NCBI RefSeq assembly: GCF_001655615.1
Contig: NZ_CP011567.1
Coordinates: forward strand, 1,435,001-1,499,000
Length of the DNA: 64,000 nt
Direction: 5' to 3'
Source: Pseudomonas sp. GR 6-02
GTDB taxonomy: Bacteria; Pseudomonadota; Gammaproteobacteria; Pseudomonadales; Pseudomonadaceae
Part shown: in pieces, positions 1 through 8,976 of the stretch
Numbering within the stretch: position 1 is the first letter of the stretch
Layout: the number at the start of each line of letters is the position of its first letter
Position numbers and translations under genes: made by a program
Notes under the pieces: model-generated
What the model was told of the DNA's origin: nothing
The model's input: only the letters and a program-made list of their open reading frames with translations
Database searches by the model: none

Positions 1-141
1 AGCATGGCGCACAACATGGCGACCACGCTGGCGGTACAGGGTGCTTTCTTTGATGTCGTGACCAACTTCATCAACGATCCGAAAGCCGATCCTGCCACTG
101 CCGCCAAGCAACTCGGCACTGCCATTAAAGCGGCCAAGTAA
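1..141 (+). CDS. gtsA: Glucose ABC transporter substrate-binding protein, C-terminal end (partial)
   Basis: The window opens inside a reading frame whose last 46 codons are visible, ending in a TAA stop. The Ala/Lys-rich tail (ending AIKAAK) fits the C-terminus of a periplasmic sugar-binding protein. The identification rests mainly on context: the next three genes are the two permeases and the ATPase of a carbohydrate ABC importer, followed by OprB, which is the gtsABCD-oprB order of Pseudomonas. The protein would bind glucose in the periplasm and deliver it to GtsB/GtsC. The signal peptide and ligand site lie outside the window. Confidence 0.75.
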   Translation, partial: SMAHNMATTLAVQGAFFDVVTNFINDPKADPATAAKQLGTAIKAAK

Positions 142-150
142 TGCTTGGCC

Positions 151-240
151 TGTAGGAGCCGGCTTGCTGGCGATAGCGATGTGTCATTCAACGCAGATGT
201 CGACTGACACACCGCCTTCGCCAGCAAGCCGGCTCCTACA
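151..240. repeat. REP-type inverted repeat between gtsA and gtsB
   Basis: Two arms of about 28 bases (TGTAGGAGCCGGCTTGCTGG and its inverse) face each other across roughly 35 bases. The arms are related to, but distinct from, the GTAGGAGCGAGGCTTGCCCG arms found later in the window. It lies in the only sizeable gap inside the gts operon. It could form a long hairpin in mRNA that stabilises the gtsA transcript or lowers expression of the downstream permease genes. Confidence 0.85.
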
Positions 241-284
241 GGGGACCTGGCCGAATTCTCTCTCTCTTCGTACTGGATCTTCCC

Positions 285-1193
285 ATGAGTTCTGTTGCTG
301 TGTTCAGCAAGGCCTCGCCGTTCGATGCATTGCAGCGCTGGCTCCCCAAGCTGGTGCTGGCGCCGAGCATGTTCATTGTTCTGGTGGGGTTCTATGGCTA
401 TATCCTGTGGACCTTCGTCCTGTCGTTCACCACTTCGACCTTCCTGCCGACTTACAAATGGGCGGGTCTGGCGCAGTACCAGCGGCTGTTCGACAACGAT
501 CGCTGGTGGGTAGCGAGCAAGAACCTGGCGCTTTTCGGCGGCATGTTCATCGGTATCACCCTGGTGATCGGTGTGTTGCTGGCGGTGTTTCTTGATCAGC
601 GCATTCGTCGCGAAGGTTTCATTCGCACCATTTACCTGTACCCGATGGCGCTTTCGATGATCGTCACCGGTACTGCCTGGAAATGGCTGCTCAACCCGGG
701 CATGGGCCTGGACAAATTGCTGCGTGACTGGGGCTGGGAAGGCTTTCGCCTGGACTGGCTGATCGATCCGGATCGCGTTGTGTACTGCCTGGTGATCGCG
801 GCGGTATGGCAAGCCTCGGGCTTTATCATGGCGATGTTCCTCGCCGGCCTGCGTGGCGTTGATCAATCGATCATCCGTGCCGCCCAGATCGATGGCGCGA
901 GCATGCCGCGCATTTACCTGAAAGTGGTGTTGCCGAGCCTGCGCCCGGTGTTCTTCAGCGCAGTGATGATCCTGGCCCACATCGCTATCAAGAGTTTCGA
1001 CCTGGTAGCGGCAATGACCGCCGGTGGCCCGGGTTATTCCTCCGATCTGCCTGCGATGTTCATGTATTCCTTCACCTTCAGTCGCGGCCAGATGGGCATG
1101 GGCTCGGCCAGTGCGATTCTGATGCTCGGTGCGATTCTCGCGATCATCGTGCCTTACCTGTACTCCGAGCTGAGGGCCAAACGTCATGACTAG
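285..1193 (+). CDS. gtsB: Glucose ABC transporter permease GtsB (MalF-like)
   Basis: This is an inner-membrane permease of 302 residues, the usual size for the binding-protein-dependent sugar permease family. About six hydrophobic segments are visible, starting near residues 25-50. A typical EAA loop occurs near residues 205-225 (RAAQIDGASMPRIYLKVVLP), the contact site for the ATPase. It pairs with GtsC to form the channel that takes up glucose. The stop overlaps the gtsC start by 8 bases, which suggests translational coupling. Family assignment is firm; glucose as substrate is inferred from oprB and the Entner-Doudoroff genes next to it. Confidence 0.9.
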   Translation: MSSVAVFSKASPFDALQRWLPKLVLAPSMFIVLVGFYGYILWTFVLSFTTSTFLPTYKWAGLAQYQRLFDNDRWWVASKNLALFGGMFIGITLVIGVLLAVFLDQRIRREGFIRTIYLYPMALSMIVTGTAWKWLLNPGMGLDKLLRDWGWEGFRLDWLIDPDRVVYCLVIAAVWQASGFIMAMFLAGLRGVDQSIIRAAQIDGASMPRIYLKVVLPSLRPVFFSAVMILAHIAIKSFDLVAAMTAGGPGYSSDLPAMFMYSFTFSRGQMGMGSASAILMLGAILAIIVPYLYSELRAKRHD

Positions 1194-2031
1194 TTTCGCT
1201 GCCAAACCTGCCATCAGCCTGAGTCGCATCGCGATCTATGGCGTGCTGCTCCTTGCGGTATTGCTGTACCTGATACCGCTGGTGGTCATGCTGTTGACCA
1301 GTTTCAAGACGCCGGAAGACATCAACTCCGGCAACCTGCTGAGCTGGCCGACCGTGGTCAGCGGTATTGGCTGGATCAAGGCCTGGGGCACGGTTGACGG
1401 GTACTTCTGGAACTCGATCAAGATCACCGTTCCGGCGGTAATGATCTCCACGGCCATCGGTGCGTTGAACGGCTATGTGCTGTCGATGTGGCGCTTTCGC
1501 GGCTCGCAGTTGTTCTTCGGCCTGCTGCTGTTCGGTTGCTTCCTGCCATTCCAGACGGTCCTGCTGCCGGCCTCGTTCACCCTCGGCAAGATGGGCCTGG
1601 CCAGCACGACGACAGGCCTGGTGTTCGTGCACGTGGTCTACGGCCTGGCGTTCACCACGCTGTTTTTCCGTAACTACTACGTCAGCGTTCCCGATGCACT
1701 GGTGAAAGCGGCGCGGCTCGATGGCGCGGGGTTCTTCACCATCTTCCGCTTGATCATTTTGCCGATGTCCACCCCGATCATCATGGTCTGCCTGATCTGG
1801 CAGTTCACTCAGATCTGGAACGACTTCCTGTTCGGCGTGGTGTTCTCAAGCGGTGACTCGCAACCCATTACGGTGGCGTTGAACAACTTGGTCAACACCA
1901 GTACCGGGGCCAAGGAATACAACGTTGATATGGCGGCGGCAATGATCGCCGGGTTGCCAACCCTGCTGGTCTATGTGGTCGCAGGTAAGTATTTCGTGCG
2001 CGGGCTGACGGCCGGCGCAGTCAAGGGGTAA
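1186..2031 (+). CDS. gtsC: Glucose ABC transporter permease GtsC (MalG-like)
   Basis: This is the second inner-membrane permease, 281 residues with about six membrane segments. An EAA-type loop is seen near residues 170-190 (VKAARLDGAGFFTIFRLIIL). It begins inside the end of gtsB and stops two bases before the ATPase start, so gtsBCD are tightly packed and almost certainly co-transcribed. Together with GtsB it forms the translocation pore. The MalG-like C-terminal ending (RGLTAGAVKG) matches this subfamily. Confidence 0.9.
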   Translation: MTSFAAKPAISLSRIAIYGVLLLAVLLYLIPLVVMLLTSFKTPEDINSGNLLSWPTVVSGIGWIKAWGTVDGYFWNSIKITVPAVMISTAIGALNGYVLSMWRFRGSQLFFGLLLFGCFLPFQTVLLPASFTLGKMGLASTTTGLVFVHVVYGLAFTTLFFRNYYVSVPDALVKAARLDGAGFFTIFRLIILPMSTPIIMVCLIWQFTQIWNDFLFGVVFSSGDSQPITVALNNLVNTSTGAKEYNVDMAAAMIAGLPTLLVYVVAGKYFVRGLTAGAVKG

Positions 2032-2033
2032 TC

Positions 2034-3194
2034 ATGGCTACGCTCGAACTTCGCAATGTAAACAAAACCTATGGCCCCGGCCTGCCGGACACCCTCAAGA
2101 ACATTGAGCTGTCGATCAAGGACGGTGAATTCCTGATTCTTGTGGGCCCTTCGGGTTGCGGTAAATCGACCCTGATGAATTGCATCGCCGGTCTTGAGAC
2201 CATCACCGGCGGCGCGATCATGATCGGTGACCAGGACGTCAGCGGCATGAGCCCCAAAGACCGCGACATCGCCATGGTGTTCCAGTCCTACGCGCTGTAC
2301 CCGACCATGAGCGTGCGCGAAAACATCGCGTTCGGTTTGAAGATCCGCAAGATGCCTGCCGCCGACATCGACGCGGAAGTCGCTCGTGTGGCCAAGCTGT
2401 TGCAAATCGAACACCTGCTCAACCGCAAGCCGGGTCAGCTCTCCGGTGGTCAGCAACAGCGCGTGGCCATGGGCCGGGCGTTGGCTCGTCGGCCGAAGAT
2501 CTACCTGTTCGACGAACCGCTGTCCAACCTCGACGCCAAGCTGCGGGTCGAGATGCGCACAGAAATGAAACTGATGCACCAGCGCTTGAAAACCACCACG
2601 GTCTACGTGACCCACGACCAGATCGAAGCGATGACCCTGGGCGACAAAGTGGCGGTGATGAAGGACGGGATTATCCAGCAGTTCGGTACGCCGAAAGACA
2701 TCTACAACAACCCGGCCAACCTGTTCGTGGCGAGCTTCATCGGTTCGCCGCCGATGAACTTCATCCCCCTGCGTTTGCAGCGCAAGGACGGCCGTCTGTT
2801 GGCGCTGCTCGACAGCGGTCAGGCGCGCTGCGAATTGCCGCTGGGCATGCAGGATGCCGGTCTCGAAGACCGCGAAGTGATCCTCGGCATGCGCCCGGAG
2901 CAAATCGTGCTGGCGAACGGCGAAGCCAACGGCCTGCCGACCATCCGCGCCGAAGTGCAGGTCACCGAACCGACCGGTCCCGACACCCTGGTATTCGTCA
3001 ATCTCAACGACACCAAGGTCTGCTGCCGTCTGGCACCGGACGTCGCACCAGCCCCGGGCGAGACCCTGACGCTGCAATTCGATCCATCGAAAGTGCTGCT
3101 GTTCGATGCCAAGACCGGTGAGCGTCTGGGCGTTGCCGGCCTGCCAAAAACCGAAGCTCACAGCGCCAACGTGGCCCAGTTCAAAGGCCGCTGA
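2034..3194 (+). CDS. gtsD: Glucose ABC transporter ATP-binding protein GtsD (MalK-like)
   Basis: This 386-residue ATPase powers the GtsBC importer from the cytoplasmic side. Walker A is GPSGCGKST near residue 38, the signature is LSGGQQQR near 136, and Walker B is IYLFDEPLSNLD near 155, followed by the H-loop in VYVTHDQIEAMTL. The roughly 150-residue C-terminal part is the TOBE/OB regulatory domain typical of MalK/UgpC proteins. It starts two bases after gtsC. Such MalK-type subunits are sometimes shared among sugar importers, so use by other transporters cannot be excluded. Confidence 0.93.
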   Translation: MATLELRNVNKTYGPGLPDTLKNIELSIKDGEFLILVGPSGCGKSTLMNCIAGLETITGGAIMIGDQDVSGMSPKDRDIAMVFQSYALYPTMSVRENIAFGLKIRKMPAADIDAEVARVAKLLQIEHLLNRKPGQLSGGQQQRVAMGRALARRPKIYLFDEPLSNLDAKLRVEMRTEMKLMHQRLKTTTVYVTHDQIEAMTLGDKVAVMKDGIIQQFGTPKDIYNNPANLFVASFIGSPPMNFIPLRLQRKDGRLLALLDSGQARCELPLGMQDAGLEDREVILGMRPEQIVLANGEANGLPTIRAEVQVTEPTGPDTLVFVNLNDTKVCCRLAPDVAPAPGETLTLQFDPSKVLLFDAKTGERLGVAGLPKTEAHSANVAQFKGR

Positions 3195-3202
3195 AGATCA
3201 AA

Positions 3203-3230
3203 TGTGGGAGCGAGCAAGCCCGCTCTCACA
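3203..3230. repeat. Short REP-like palindrome downstream of gtsD
   Basis: Arms TGTGGGAGCG and CGCTCTCACA are separated by 8 bases, with one mismatch. It sits directly after the gtsD stop and before the oprB promoter region. It may reduce read-through into oprB, but there is no T-tract. Confidence 0.6.
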
Positions 3231-3300
3231 GGGGGGATTAGTGGCGGATGGAGACATCCGTCGCAATCGATGTAAACCGCGTTAGATAAAAACAGTTAAT

Positions 3301-3308
3301 AACAATAA
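3301..3308 (+). promoter_or_regulatory. A-rich Hfq-Crc-type motif ahead of oprB
   Basis: AACAATAA fits the AANAANAA pattern known for Hfq-Crc catabolite repression in Pseudomonas. It lies just upstream of the oprB ribosome binding site (GAGG, 3312-3315). A second A-rich run (AAGAAGAAGAAC) follows the start codon. Position and pattern are seen directly; function is inferred. Confidence 0.5.
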
Positions 3309-3323
3309 AACGAGGATGTAGGG

Positions 3324-4670
3324 ATGAAGAAGAAGAACAACGCTCAGCTGATCTGCCAATTGTCAGCGGTTGCGGCGATGATGCTGGCCGGTAGCGTACA
3401 CGCGGCTGACGCGTTCAGTGCCGATTCCCAGTGGATGACGGGGGACTGGGGTGGCGAGCGGACCAAGCTGATCGAGCAAGGTATCGACATCAAGGCCGAC
3501 TATGTCGGTGAAGTGGGCGCCAACCTGCACGGCGGCTACAACGACGACAAAACGGCGCGTTACGCCGACCAGTTTGGTCTGGGCGTGGCGCTGGACCTGC
3601 AAAAACTGTGGGGCTGGGATAACACCCAGGCCAAGATCCAGCTCACCAACCGTAACGGTCAGAACATCTCCAATGACCGTGTCGGCGACCCGCGTGCCGG
3701 CACCTTGAGCTCCTCCCAGGAAGTCTACGGCCGTGGCCACATGGTCCGTCTGACCCAGCTGTGGATCAAGCACCAGTTCCTCGACGGGAAACTGGACGTC
3801 AAGGCTGGTTACTTCGGCGAAGGCGAAGACTTCAACACCTTCCCTTGCGAGTTCCAGAACCTGGCATTCTGCGGTTCCCAGGCGGGTAACTGGGCGACCG
3901 GTATCTGGTACAACTGGCCGGTCATGCAGGCAGCGGTTCGCGTGAAGTACAACATCACGCCTGAGTTCTATGCGCAGATCGGCGCGTACAACCAGAACCC
4001 ATCGCAACTTGAGCACGGTAACGGTTTCAAGCTCAGCGGCAGTGGCACCAAAGGCACCGTCTTGCCGGTTGAATTGGTCTGGTCGCCGAAGGTCAACAAC
4101 CTGCCGGGCGAATACCGTGTCGGTTACTACAAGAGCACGGCCGACGCCAATGACGTCCGTAAAGACGACAACGGCAATGATGCAGCGACCACCGGCAATG
4201 CCTATCGCAGCCATGACAGCAAGCACGGTTACTGGTTCGTGGCGCAGCAACAACTGACCACCCATAACGGTGATGCTTCGCGCGGTCTGAACATCGCGGC
4301 CAACGCCACCTTCCACGACAAGGACACCAACTTCGTCGACAACTACCAGTCGCTGATGTTTGTTTACAAGGGCCCGTTCGATGCGCGTCCAAAAGACGAC
4401 GTCGGGATCGGTTTCTCCCGTATCCATGTCAACGATGACGTGAAGAAAAACTCCGAGTTGGTCAACGCCGCCAATGGTGTCACCGACTACAACGATCCAC
4501 TGTTCGCGCCACTGCGCAGCACCGAGTACAACTACGAGATCAACTACGGTTTCCACGTTACCAACTGGCTGACGGTGCGTCCTAACTTGCAATACATCAC
4601 TCACCCGGGTGGTGTGGATGAAGTTGATAACGCGCTGGTCGCCGGCCTGAAAATTCAGTCGGTGTTCTAA
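3324..4670 (+). CDS. oprB: Carbohydrate-selective porin OprB
   Basis: This 448-residue outer-membrane porin admits glucose and related sugars to the periplasm. A signal peptide of about 27 residues ends at VHA before ADAF. The mature protein opens with the QWMTGDWGGERTKL stretch typical of OprB, has alternating beta-strand composition, and ends in phenylalanine (KIQSVF), the outer-membrane assembly signal. It lies downstream of gtsABCD, so outer- and inner-membrane steps of glucose uptake are encoded together. It has its own leader with A-rich Hfq-Crc-type motifs, suggesting catabolite repression in addition to any operon-level control. Confidence 0.95.
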   Translation: MKKKNNAQLICQLSAVAAMMLAGSVHAADAFSADSQWMTGDWGGERTKLIEQGIDIKADYVGEVGANLHGGYNDDKTARYADQFGLGVALDLQKLWGWDNTQAKIQLTNRNGQNISNDRVGDPRAGTLSSSQEVYGRGHMVRLTQLWIKHQFLDGKLDVKAGYFGEGEDFNTFPCEFQNLAFCGSQAGNWATGIWYNWPVMQAAVRVKYNITPEFYAQIGAYNQNPSQLEHGNGFKLSGSGTKGTVLPVELVWSPKVNNLPGEYRVGYYKSTADANDVRKDDNGNDAATTGNAYRSHDSKHGYWFVAQQQLTTHNGDASRGLNIAANATFHDKDTNFVDNYQSLMFVYKGPFDARPKDDVGIGFSRIHVNDDVKKNSELVNAANGVTDYNDPLFAPLRSTEYNYEINYGFHVTNWLTVRPNLQYITHPGGVDEVDNALVAGLKIQSVF

Positions 4671-4708
4671 CGTTGTTGCGATAAGCTCCTCTCTATGTGC
4701 GCATATTT

Positions 4709-4738
4709 GCGGACGGCCATGGCTGTCCGCTTTTTTTT
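4709..4738 (+). terminator. Rho-independent terminator after oprB
   Basis: The hairpin GCGGACGGCC-AT-GGCTGTCCGC (one G-T pair) is followed by eight T residues. It lies 40 bases after the oprB stop and separates the gts-oprB unit from the mutarotase gene. Confidence 0.9.
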
Positions 4739-4786
4739 GGGGGTGGCGCACCCTCGGGTGACAGATGATTTTCAGGACCGTGGCAC

Positions 4787-5641
4787 ATGCTTGAGCATCC
4801 GCTACAACGCTTCTTCAAATCCTTGCGCGAACGTCCGGTGTTTGCGTGGGAGCGCTATCAGATGCGCGACGTGCTGGTGATCGACCATCCGCTGTGTCAG
4901 GCGGTGTTCAGTCGTCAGGGCGCGCAGTTGTTGCACTTCCAGCCAAAGGGTCAGAAACCCTGGTTGTGGTGCGCGGCGAAATGGCCGCACGTGGGTGCGA
5001 TTCGCGGCGGCGTGCCGGTGTGCTGGCCGTGGTATGGCCGCCACCCAAGCGAAAACGCCTGGCCGTCCCATGGTTGGGCGCGCCTGCTCGACTGGAAGCT
5101 GCTCGACAGCAGCAGTGACGACGATGGCGTGCGCCTGCACTGGCAGTTACAGCTGTGCGACTGGCAAGTGGACTTGCATGCGCACCTGGGCGAACGCATG
5201 GATTTGCACCTGAGCACCGAGCATCAGGACGACATGCCGTGCCAGTTGAGTCAGGCGTTGCACGCCTATTGGCGTATTGGTGATGTCGGTGAGATAGCGC
5301 TGTCTGGGCTCGAAGGAGCGCAAGGTTACGACCAGTTGAACCGCCAGGCTTGCCAACAGGAAGGCGAGTTGCGGGTCGACGGTGGGTGTCAGCGCGTGTT
5401 CCAGCATGACGGCGAACTGCAGCTCAAGGACCACGCCTGGCAGCGCGAACTGTGCATCGACACCGGTGATCATGCGGACACGGTGGTCTGGCATCCCGGC
5501 TCGCGGCCATTACTGGGCGTGAGCTGGAACGAGATTTCCGAGTTCGTCTGTGTGGAAGCGGCCAGCGGCGGCACCGACAGCCTGTGCCTGGCGCCGGGGG
5601 AGCGGGCGCATTTGAGTTTGCAGGCGCGGGTTGGGGCGTAG
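4787..5641 (+). CDS. D-hexose-6-phosphate mutarotase (aldose 1-epimerase-like)
   Basis: This 284-residue cytoplasmic protein of the YeaD-type galactose-mutarotase fold interconverts alpha and beta anomers of hexose 6-phosphates. The RGGVPVCWPWYG segment (about 69-80) and HGWARLLDWKL segment are typical of the subfamily and include conserved sugar-phosphate binding and catalytic residues. It follows the oprB terminator and precedes hexR in opposite orientation, a standard position in Pseudomonas glucose clusters. It probably speeds the supply of beta-glucose 6-phosphate to Zwf. The substrate is inferred from family and context. Confidence 0.88.
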   Translation: MLEHPLQRFFKSLRERPVFAWERYQMRDVLVIDHPLCQAVFSRQGAQLLHFQPKGQKPWLWCAAKWPHVGAIRGGVPVCWPWYGRHPSENAWPSHGWARLLDWKLLDSSSDDDGVRLHWQLQLCDWQVDLHAHLGERMDLHLSTEHQDDMPCQLSQALHAYWRIGDVGEIALSGLEGAQGYDQLNRQACQQEGELRVDGGCQRVFQHDGELQLKDHAWQRELCIDTGDHADTVVWHPGSRPLLGVSWNEISEFVCVEAASGGTDSLCLAPGERAHLSLQARVGA

Positions 5642-5701
5642 CCGATGCGCACAACCTTTGTGGCGGTGCGGCGTTCCGACAAGCCCCTTCGCCACAGTGG
5701 G

Positions 5702-6571
5702 TTAATTAAACTCATCCCCAATCGGATACCGACTGGCATTGAGGCTTTCCTTGATCTTGCGCAAATGCGGCTGGAAATCCACGCCTCGGCGCAAGGTCAT
5801 GCCGGTGGCGAGCACATCGAGCACGGTCAGCTGAATGATCCGCGAGGTCATCGGCATGTAAATGTCGGTGTCTTCCGGCAACGGAATGTTCAGGCTCAAG
5901 GTACTGGCTTTGGCCAGCGGCGAACCTTCGGCCGTCAGCCCCAGCACCGAAGCGCCGTTTTCCCGGGCGATGCGTGCCACTTCCACCAGTTCGCGGGTAC
6001 GGCCGGTGTAGGAGATGATCACGAATAACTCACCGGTGTGGGCCACCGAGGCAATCATGCGTTGCATCAGCACATCGGCATGGGCGGTCACTGCCAGGTT
6101 GAAGCGGAAGAACTTGTGCTGCGCATCCAGTGCCACCGGGGCCGAGGCGCCGAGGCCGAAGAAGTGGATCTGCCGGGCCTGGATCAACAGGTCGACGGCG
6201 CGGCTGATCAGGTTCGGGTCCAGTGCCTGGCAGGCGCTGTCCAGGGACGCGATGGCGCTGCCGAAGATCTTCTGGGTGTAAGCCTCGGGGTTGTCGTCGG
6301 CTTCCACCGCACGGCTGACATACGCCGCGCCGCTGGCCAGGCTCTGGGCCAGCTGCAGTTTCAGTTCAGGGTAGCCGCTGACACCGAATGAGCGGCAGAA
6401 ACGGTTGACCGTCGGCTCACTGACCGACGCGGCCTGGGCGAGGGCGGCGATGCTGAACCGGGTCGCCTGCTGTGGGTTGAGCAGGATCACTTCGGCGACT
6501 TTGCGTTCTGCCTTGTTCAGGTCTTCGAGGCGACTCTGGATCTGTTCCAGTAAATTTCGCACGCGGTCCAT
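5702..6571 (-). CDS. hexR: Transcriptional regulator HexR (RpiR family)
   Basis: This 289-residue repressor of glucose catabolism has an N-terminal RpiR-type helix-turn-helix (roughly residues 20-75, including [20 protein letters not shown]). It also has a C-terminal SIS sugar-isomerase domain (about 125-255, with [17 protein letters not shown] and ISYTGRT). In Pseudomonas, HexR is released from DNA by 2-keto-3-deoxy-6-phosphogluconate, the substrate of Eda. It is divergent from zwf with a clear palindrome between them (6701-6729). An AGGAA ribosome binding site precedes the ATG start. Confidence 0.95.
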   Translation of the reverse strand: MDRVRNLLEQIQSRLEDLNKAERKVAEVILLNPQQATRFSIAALAQAASVSEPTVNRFCRSFGVSGYPELKLQLAQSLASGAAYVSRAVEADDNPEAYTQKIFGSAIASLDSACQALDPNLISRAVDLLIQARQIHFFGLGASAPVALDAQHKFFRFNLAVTAHADVLMQRMIASVAHTGELFVIISYTGRTRELVEVARIARENGASVLGLTAEGSPLAKASTLSLNIPLPEDTDIYMPMTSRIIQLTVLDVLATGMTLRRGVDFQPHLRKIKESLNASRYPIGDEFN

Positions 6572-6700
6572 ATGGGGTTCCTAAATTCACCTGCGCAAAC
6601 AAGCGCTCGGCTATGCAAATTGGGCCTTTGATACGGCCCATAACGGTGGCCTATCCTACTGATGGCTCCGACCGACCACCACTCGGAATCTATATTTTGC

Positions 6701-6729
6701 GAAAATGTTGTGGTTATTACTACATTTTC
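6701..6729. promoter_or_regulatory. Probable HexR operator between hexR and zwf
   Basis: This is an odd-length 29-base palindrome centred on base 6715. The outer 8 bases on each side (GAAAATGT / ACATTTTC) are exact inverse complements, and the centre holds TGTGGTTATTACTACA, similar to published HexR sites with TTGT/ACAA-type half-sites. Three base pairs of the palindrome are mismatched. It lies 61 bases before the zwf start and 130 bases before hexR, suited to control of both genes. Confidence 0.75.
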
Positions 6730-6776
6730 CCTTGAGTGATGCCTTGAAAAAAGGTATTTGTAGCTTAACTTGATAA

Positions 6777-6784
6777 AAGAACAA
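6777..6784 (+). promoter_or_regulatory. A-rich Hfq-Crc-type motif at the zwf start
   Basis: AAGAACAA (AANAANAA pattern) lies 5 bases before the zwf ATG, where a Shine-Dalgarno sequence should be. No better ribosome binding site is visible. Hfq-Crc binding here would block translation initiation directly; this is inferred from pattern and position. Confidence 0.45.
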
Positions 6785-6789
6785 ACATC

Positions 6790-8259
6790 ATGCCTTCGAT
6801 TACGGTTGAACCGTGCACCTTTGCCTTGTTCGGCGCTCTCGGCGATCTAGCCCTGCGCAAGCTGTTTCCTGCCCTTTATCAACTCGATGGTGCCGGCCTG
6901 CTTCATGAGGATACGCGCATTATCGCACTGGCCCGTGAACCTGGCAGCGAGCAGCAGCATCTGGCGTTCATCGCCACCGAGTTGCGTCGCTACGTGGGCG
7001 CCAAAGAGCTGGATGAAGCCGTGCTCGAGCGCTTCCTGGCCCGGTTGAGTTACCTGCATGTCGACTTCCTCAAGGCTGACGATTACGTCGCCCTGGCCGA
7101 GCAGGCCGGCAGCGCCCAGCGGGTGATTGCCTACTTCGCCACGCCGGCGGCGGTTTACGGTGCTATTTGCGAGAACCTGTCAAAGGTTGGCCTGGCCGAA
7201 AACACCCGCGTGGTGCTGGAAAAACCCATCGGTTCTGACCTGGAATCCTCGCGCAAGGTCAACGACGCCGTGGCGCAGTTCTTCCCGGAGAACCGCACCT
7301 ACCGTATCGACCACTATCTGGGCAAAGAGACCGTACAAAACCTGATCGCCCTGCGTTTCGCCAACAGCCTGTTCGAAACCCAGTGGAACCAGAATTACAT
7401 TTCCCACGTGGAAATCACCGTGGCCGAGCAGGTCGGGATCGAAGGCCGTTGGGGTTACTTCGACAAGGCCGGCCAGCTGCGGGACATGATCCAGAATCAC
7501 CTGCTGCAGTTGCTGTGCCTGATCGCCATGGACCCGCCGGCCGACTTGTCCGCCGACAGCATCCGCGACGAGAAAGTCAAAGTGCTCAAGGCACTGGCGC
7601 CGATCAGCCCGGAAGGCCTGACCACTCAAGTGGTGCGCGGCCAGTACATCGCCGGTCACAGCGAAGGCAAGTCGGTGCCGGGGTATCTGGAGGAGCCTAA
7701 CTCCAACACCCAGAGCGACACCGAAACCTTCGTTGCCCTGCGTGCCGACATTCGCAACTGGCGTTGGGCCGGCGTACCGTTTTACCTGCGCACCGGCAAG
7801 CGCATGCCGCAGAAGCTGTCGCAGATCGTCATCCACTTCAAGGAACCGTCGCACTACATCTTCGCCCCCGAGCAGCGCTTGCAGATCAGCAACAAACTGA
7901 TCATCCGCCTGCAACCGGACGAAGGCATTTCCTTGCGCGTGATGACCAAGGAACAAGGCCTGGACAAGGGCATGCAGTTGCGCAGCGGTCCGTTGCAGCT
8001 GAATTTTTCCGACACCTGGCGCAGCGCACGGATTCCCGATGCCTACGAGCGGTTGTTGCTGGAAGTGATGCGTGGCAATCAGAACCTGTTTGTCCGTAAA
8101 GATGAAATCGAAGCCGCGTGGAAGTGGTGTGACCAGTTGATTGCCGGGTGGAAAAAGTCCGGTGATGCGCCCAAGCCGTACGCGGCCGGGTCCTGGGGGC
8201 CGATGAGTTCCATTGCACTGATCACGCGGGACGGGAGGTCGTGGTATGGCGATATCTGA
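6790..8259 (+). CDS. zwf: Glucose-6-phosphate 1-dehydrogenase
   Basis: This 489-residue cytoplasmic enzyme oxidises glucose 6-phosphate to 6-phosphogluconolactone with NAD(P)+, the entry to the Entner-Doudoroff pathway. The Rossmann motif is [16 protein letters not shown] (residues 14-29), with Leu in place of the more common Ser of GASGDLA. The active-site motif is RIDHYLGKE (172-180), with the catalytic His in the HY pair near 175. It is the first gene of zwf-pgl-eda; the pgl start lies inside its last codons. Control by HexR (operator 6701-6729) and possibly Hfq-Crc is indicated. Confidence 0.97.
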   Translation: MPSITVEPCTFALFGALGDLALRKLFPALYQLDGAGLLHEDTRIIALAREPGSEQQHLAFIATELRRYVGAKELDEAVLERFLARLSYLHVDFLKADDYVALAEQAGSAQRVIAYFATPAAVYGAICENLSKVGLAENTRVVLEKPIGSDLESSRKVNDAVAQFFPENRTYRIDHYLGKETVQNLIALRFANSLFETQWNQNYISHVEITVAEQVGIEGRWGYFDKAGQLRDMIQNHLLQLLCLIAMDPPADLSADSIRDEKVKVLKALAPISPEGLTTQVVRGQYIAGHSEGKSVPGYLEEPNSNTQSDTETFVALRADIRNWRWAGVPFYLRTGKRMPQKLSQIVIHFKEPSHYIFAPEQRLQISNKLIIRLQPDEGISLRVMTKEQGLDKGMQLRSGPLQLNFSDTWRSARIPDAYERLLLEVMRGNQNLFVRKDEIEAAWKWCDQLIAGWKKSGDAPKPYAAGSWGPMSSIALITRDGRSWYGDI

Positions 8260-8959
8260 ATTGAAACTGCCTCAGGGCGTCAGCGCCCATGAGTTCAAAA
8301 AACCGATGCTGCTGGCCGAAGGCCTGGCATTGGCAGTGGCCAAACAACTGAGCGACGCGATTGCCGCACAAGGCACAGCGACGCTGGTGGTGTCCGGTGG
8401 GCGCAGCCCGGTGGCATTTTTCCAGCACCTGGCCAAGCAGGCGCTGGACTGGTCGAAGGTGGTGGTCAGCCTGGCTGACGAGCGCTGGGTGCCGGTGGAG
8501 CATGCCGACAGTAATGCCGGTCTGCTCAAGCGTTACCTGTTGCAAGGTCCGGCGGCCAAGGCCCAGTTCCTGAGCCTCTACAGTGCCACCGCCAACCTGG
8601 AGCAGGCCGCCGAGCAGGCTGATCGCTTGCTCGCCGAATTGCCGGCGATCGATGTGCTGGTGCTGGGCATGGGCGACGACGGTCACACCGCATCACTGTT
8701 CCCCAACAGCCCGAACCTTGCCGACGCCTTGAAAGTCGACGGCACTCGTCGTTGCTGGCCGATGCTGGCGCCGACCGTGCCGCGTCAGCGCCTGACCATG
8801 AGTCGCGCGCTGCTGGCTTCGGCCAGGCACACCGTTCTATCGATTTCCGGTCAGTCCAAGTTGACCACCCTGAGCGCCGCACTGGCCGGTGACGATGTCG
8901 CCGCCATGCCGATTCGGGCGTTTCTGCAACCTACGTTAGAGATTTACTGGTGCCCATGA
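8246..8959 (+). CDS. pgl: 6-phosphogluconolactonase
   Basis: This 237-residue cytoplasmic enzyme hydrolyses 6-phosphogluconolactone to 6-phosphogluconate. Family motifs visible are VVSGGRSP near residue 50, LADERWVP near 75, and [15 protein letters not shown] near 140-155, which carry the phosphate-binding and catalytic residues. It overlaps the end of zwf by 14 bases, a translationally coupled arrangement. The normal length and intact motifs indicate a functional gene. Confidence 0.96.
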   Translation: MAISELKLPQGVSAHEFKKPMLLAEGLALAVAKQLSDAIAAQGTATLVVSGGRSPVAFFQHLAKQALDWSKVVVSLADERWVPVEHADSNAGLLKRYLLQGPAAKAQFLSLYSATANLEQAAEQADRLLAELPAIDVLVLGMGDDGHTASLFPNSPNLADALKVDGTRRCWPMLAPTVPRQRLTMSRALLASARHTVLSISGQSKLTTLSAALAGDDVAAMPIRAFLQPTLEIYWCP

Positions 8960-8976
8960 ACCAAGGATCAGCCGCT

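Noticed and set aside
1971..3161. Minus-strand open frame of 396 codons opposite gtsD
   Set aside because: It is antisense to a clear ATPase gene, has His/Arg/Gln-rich composition typical of reverse frames in high-GC DNA, and matches no family.
3363..4751. Minus-strand open frame of 462 codons opposite oprB
   Set aside because: Shadow of the porin gene; the Val/His/Arg-rich translation has no domain and crosses the oprB terminator.
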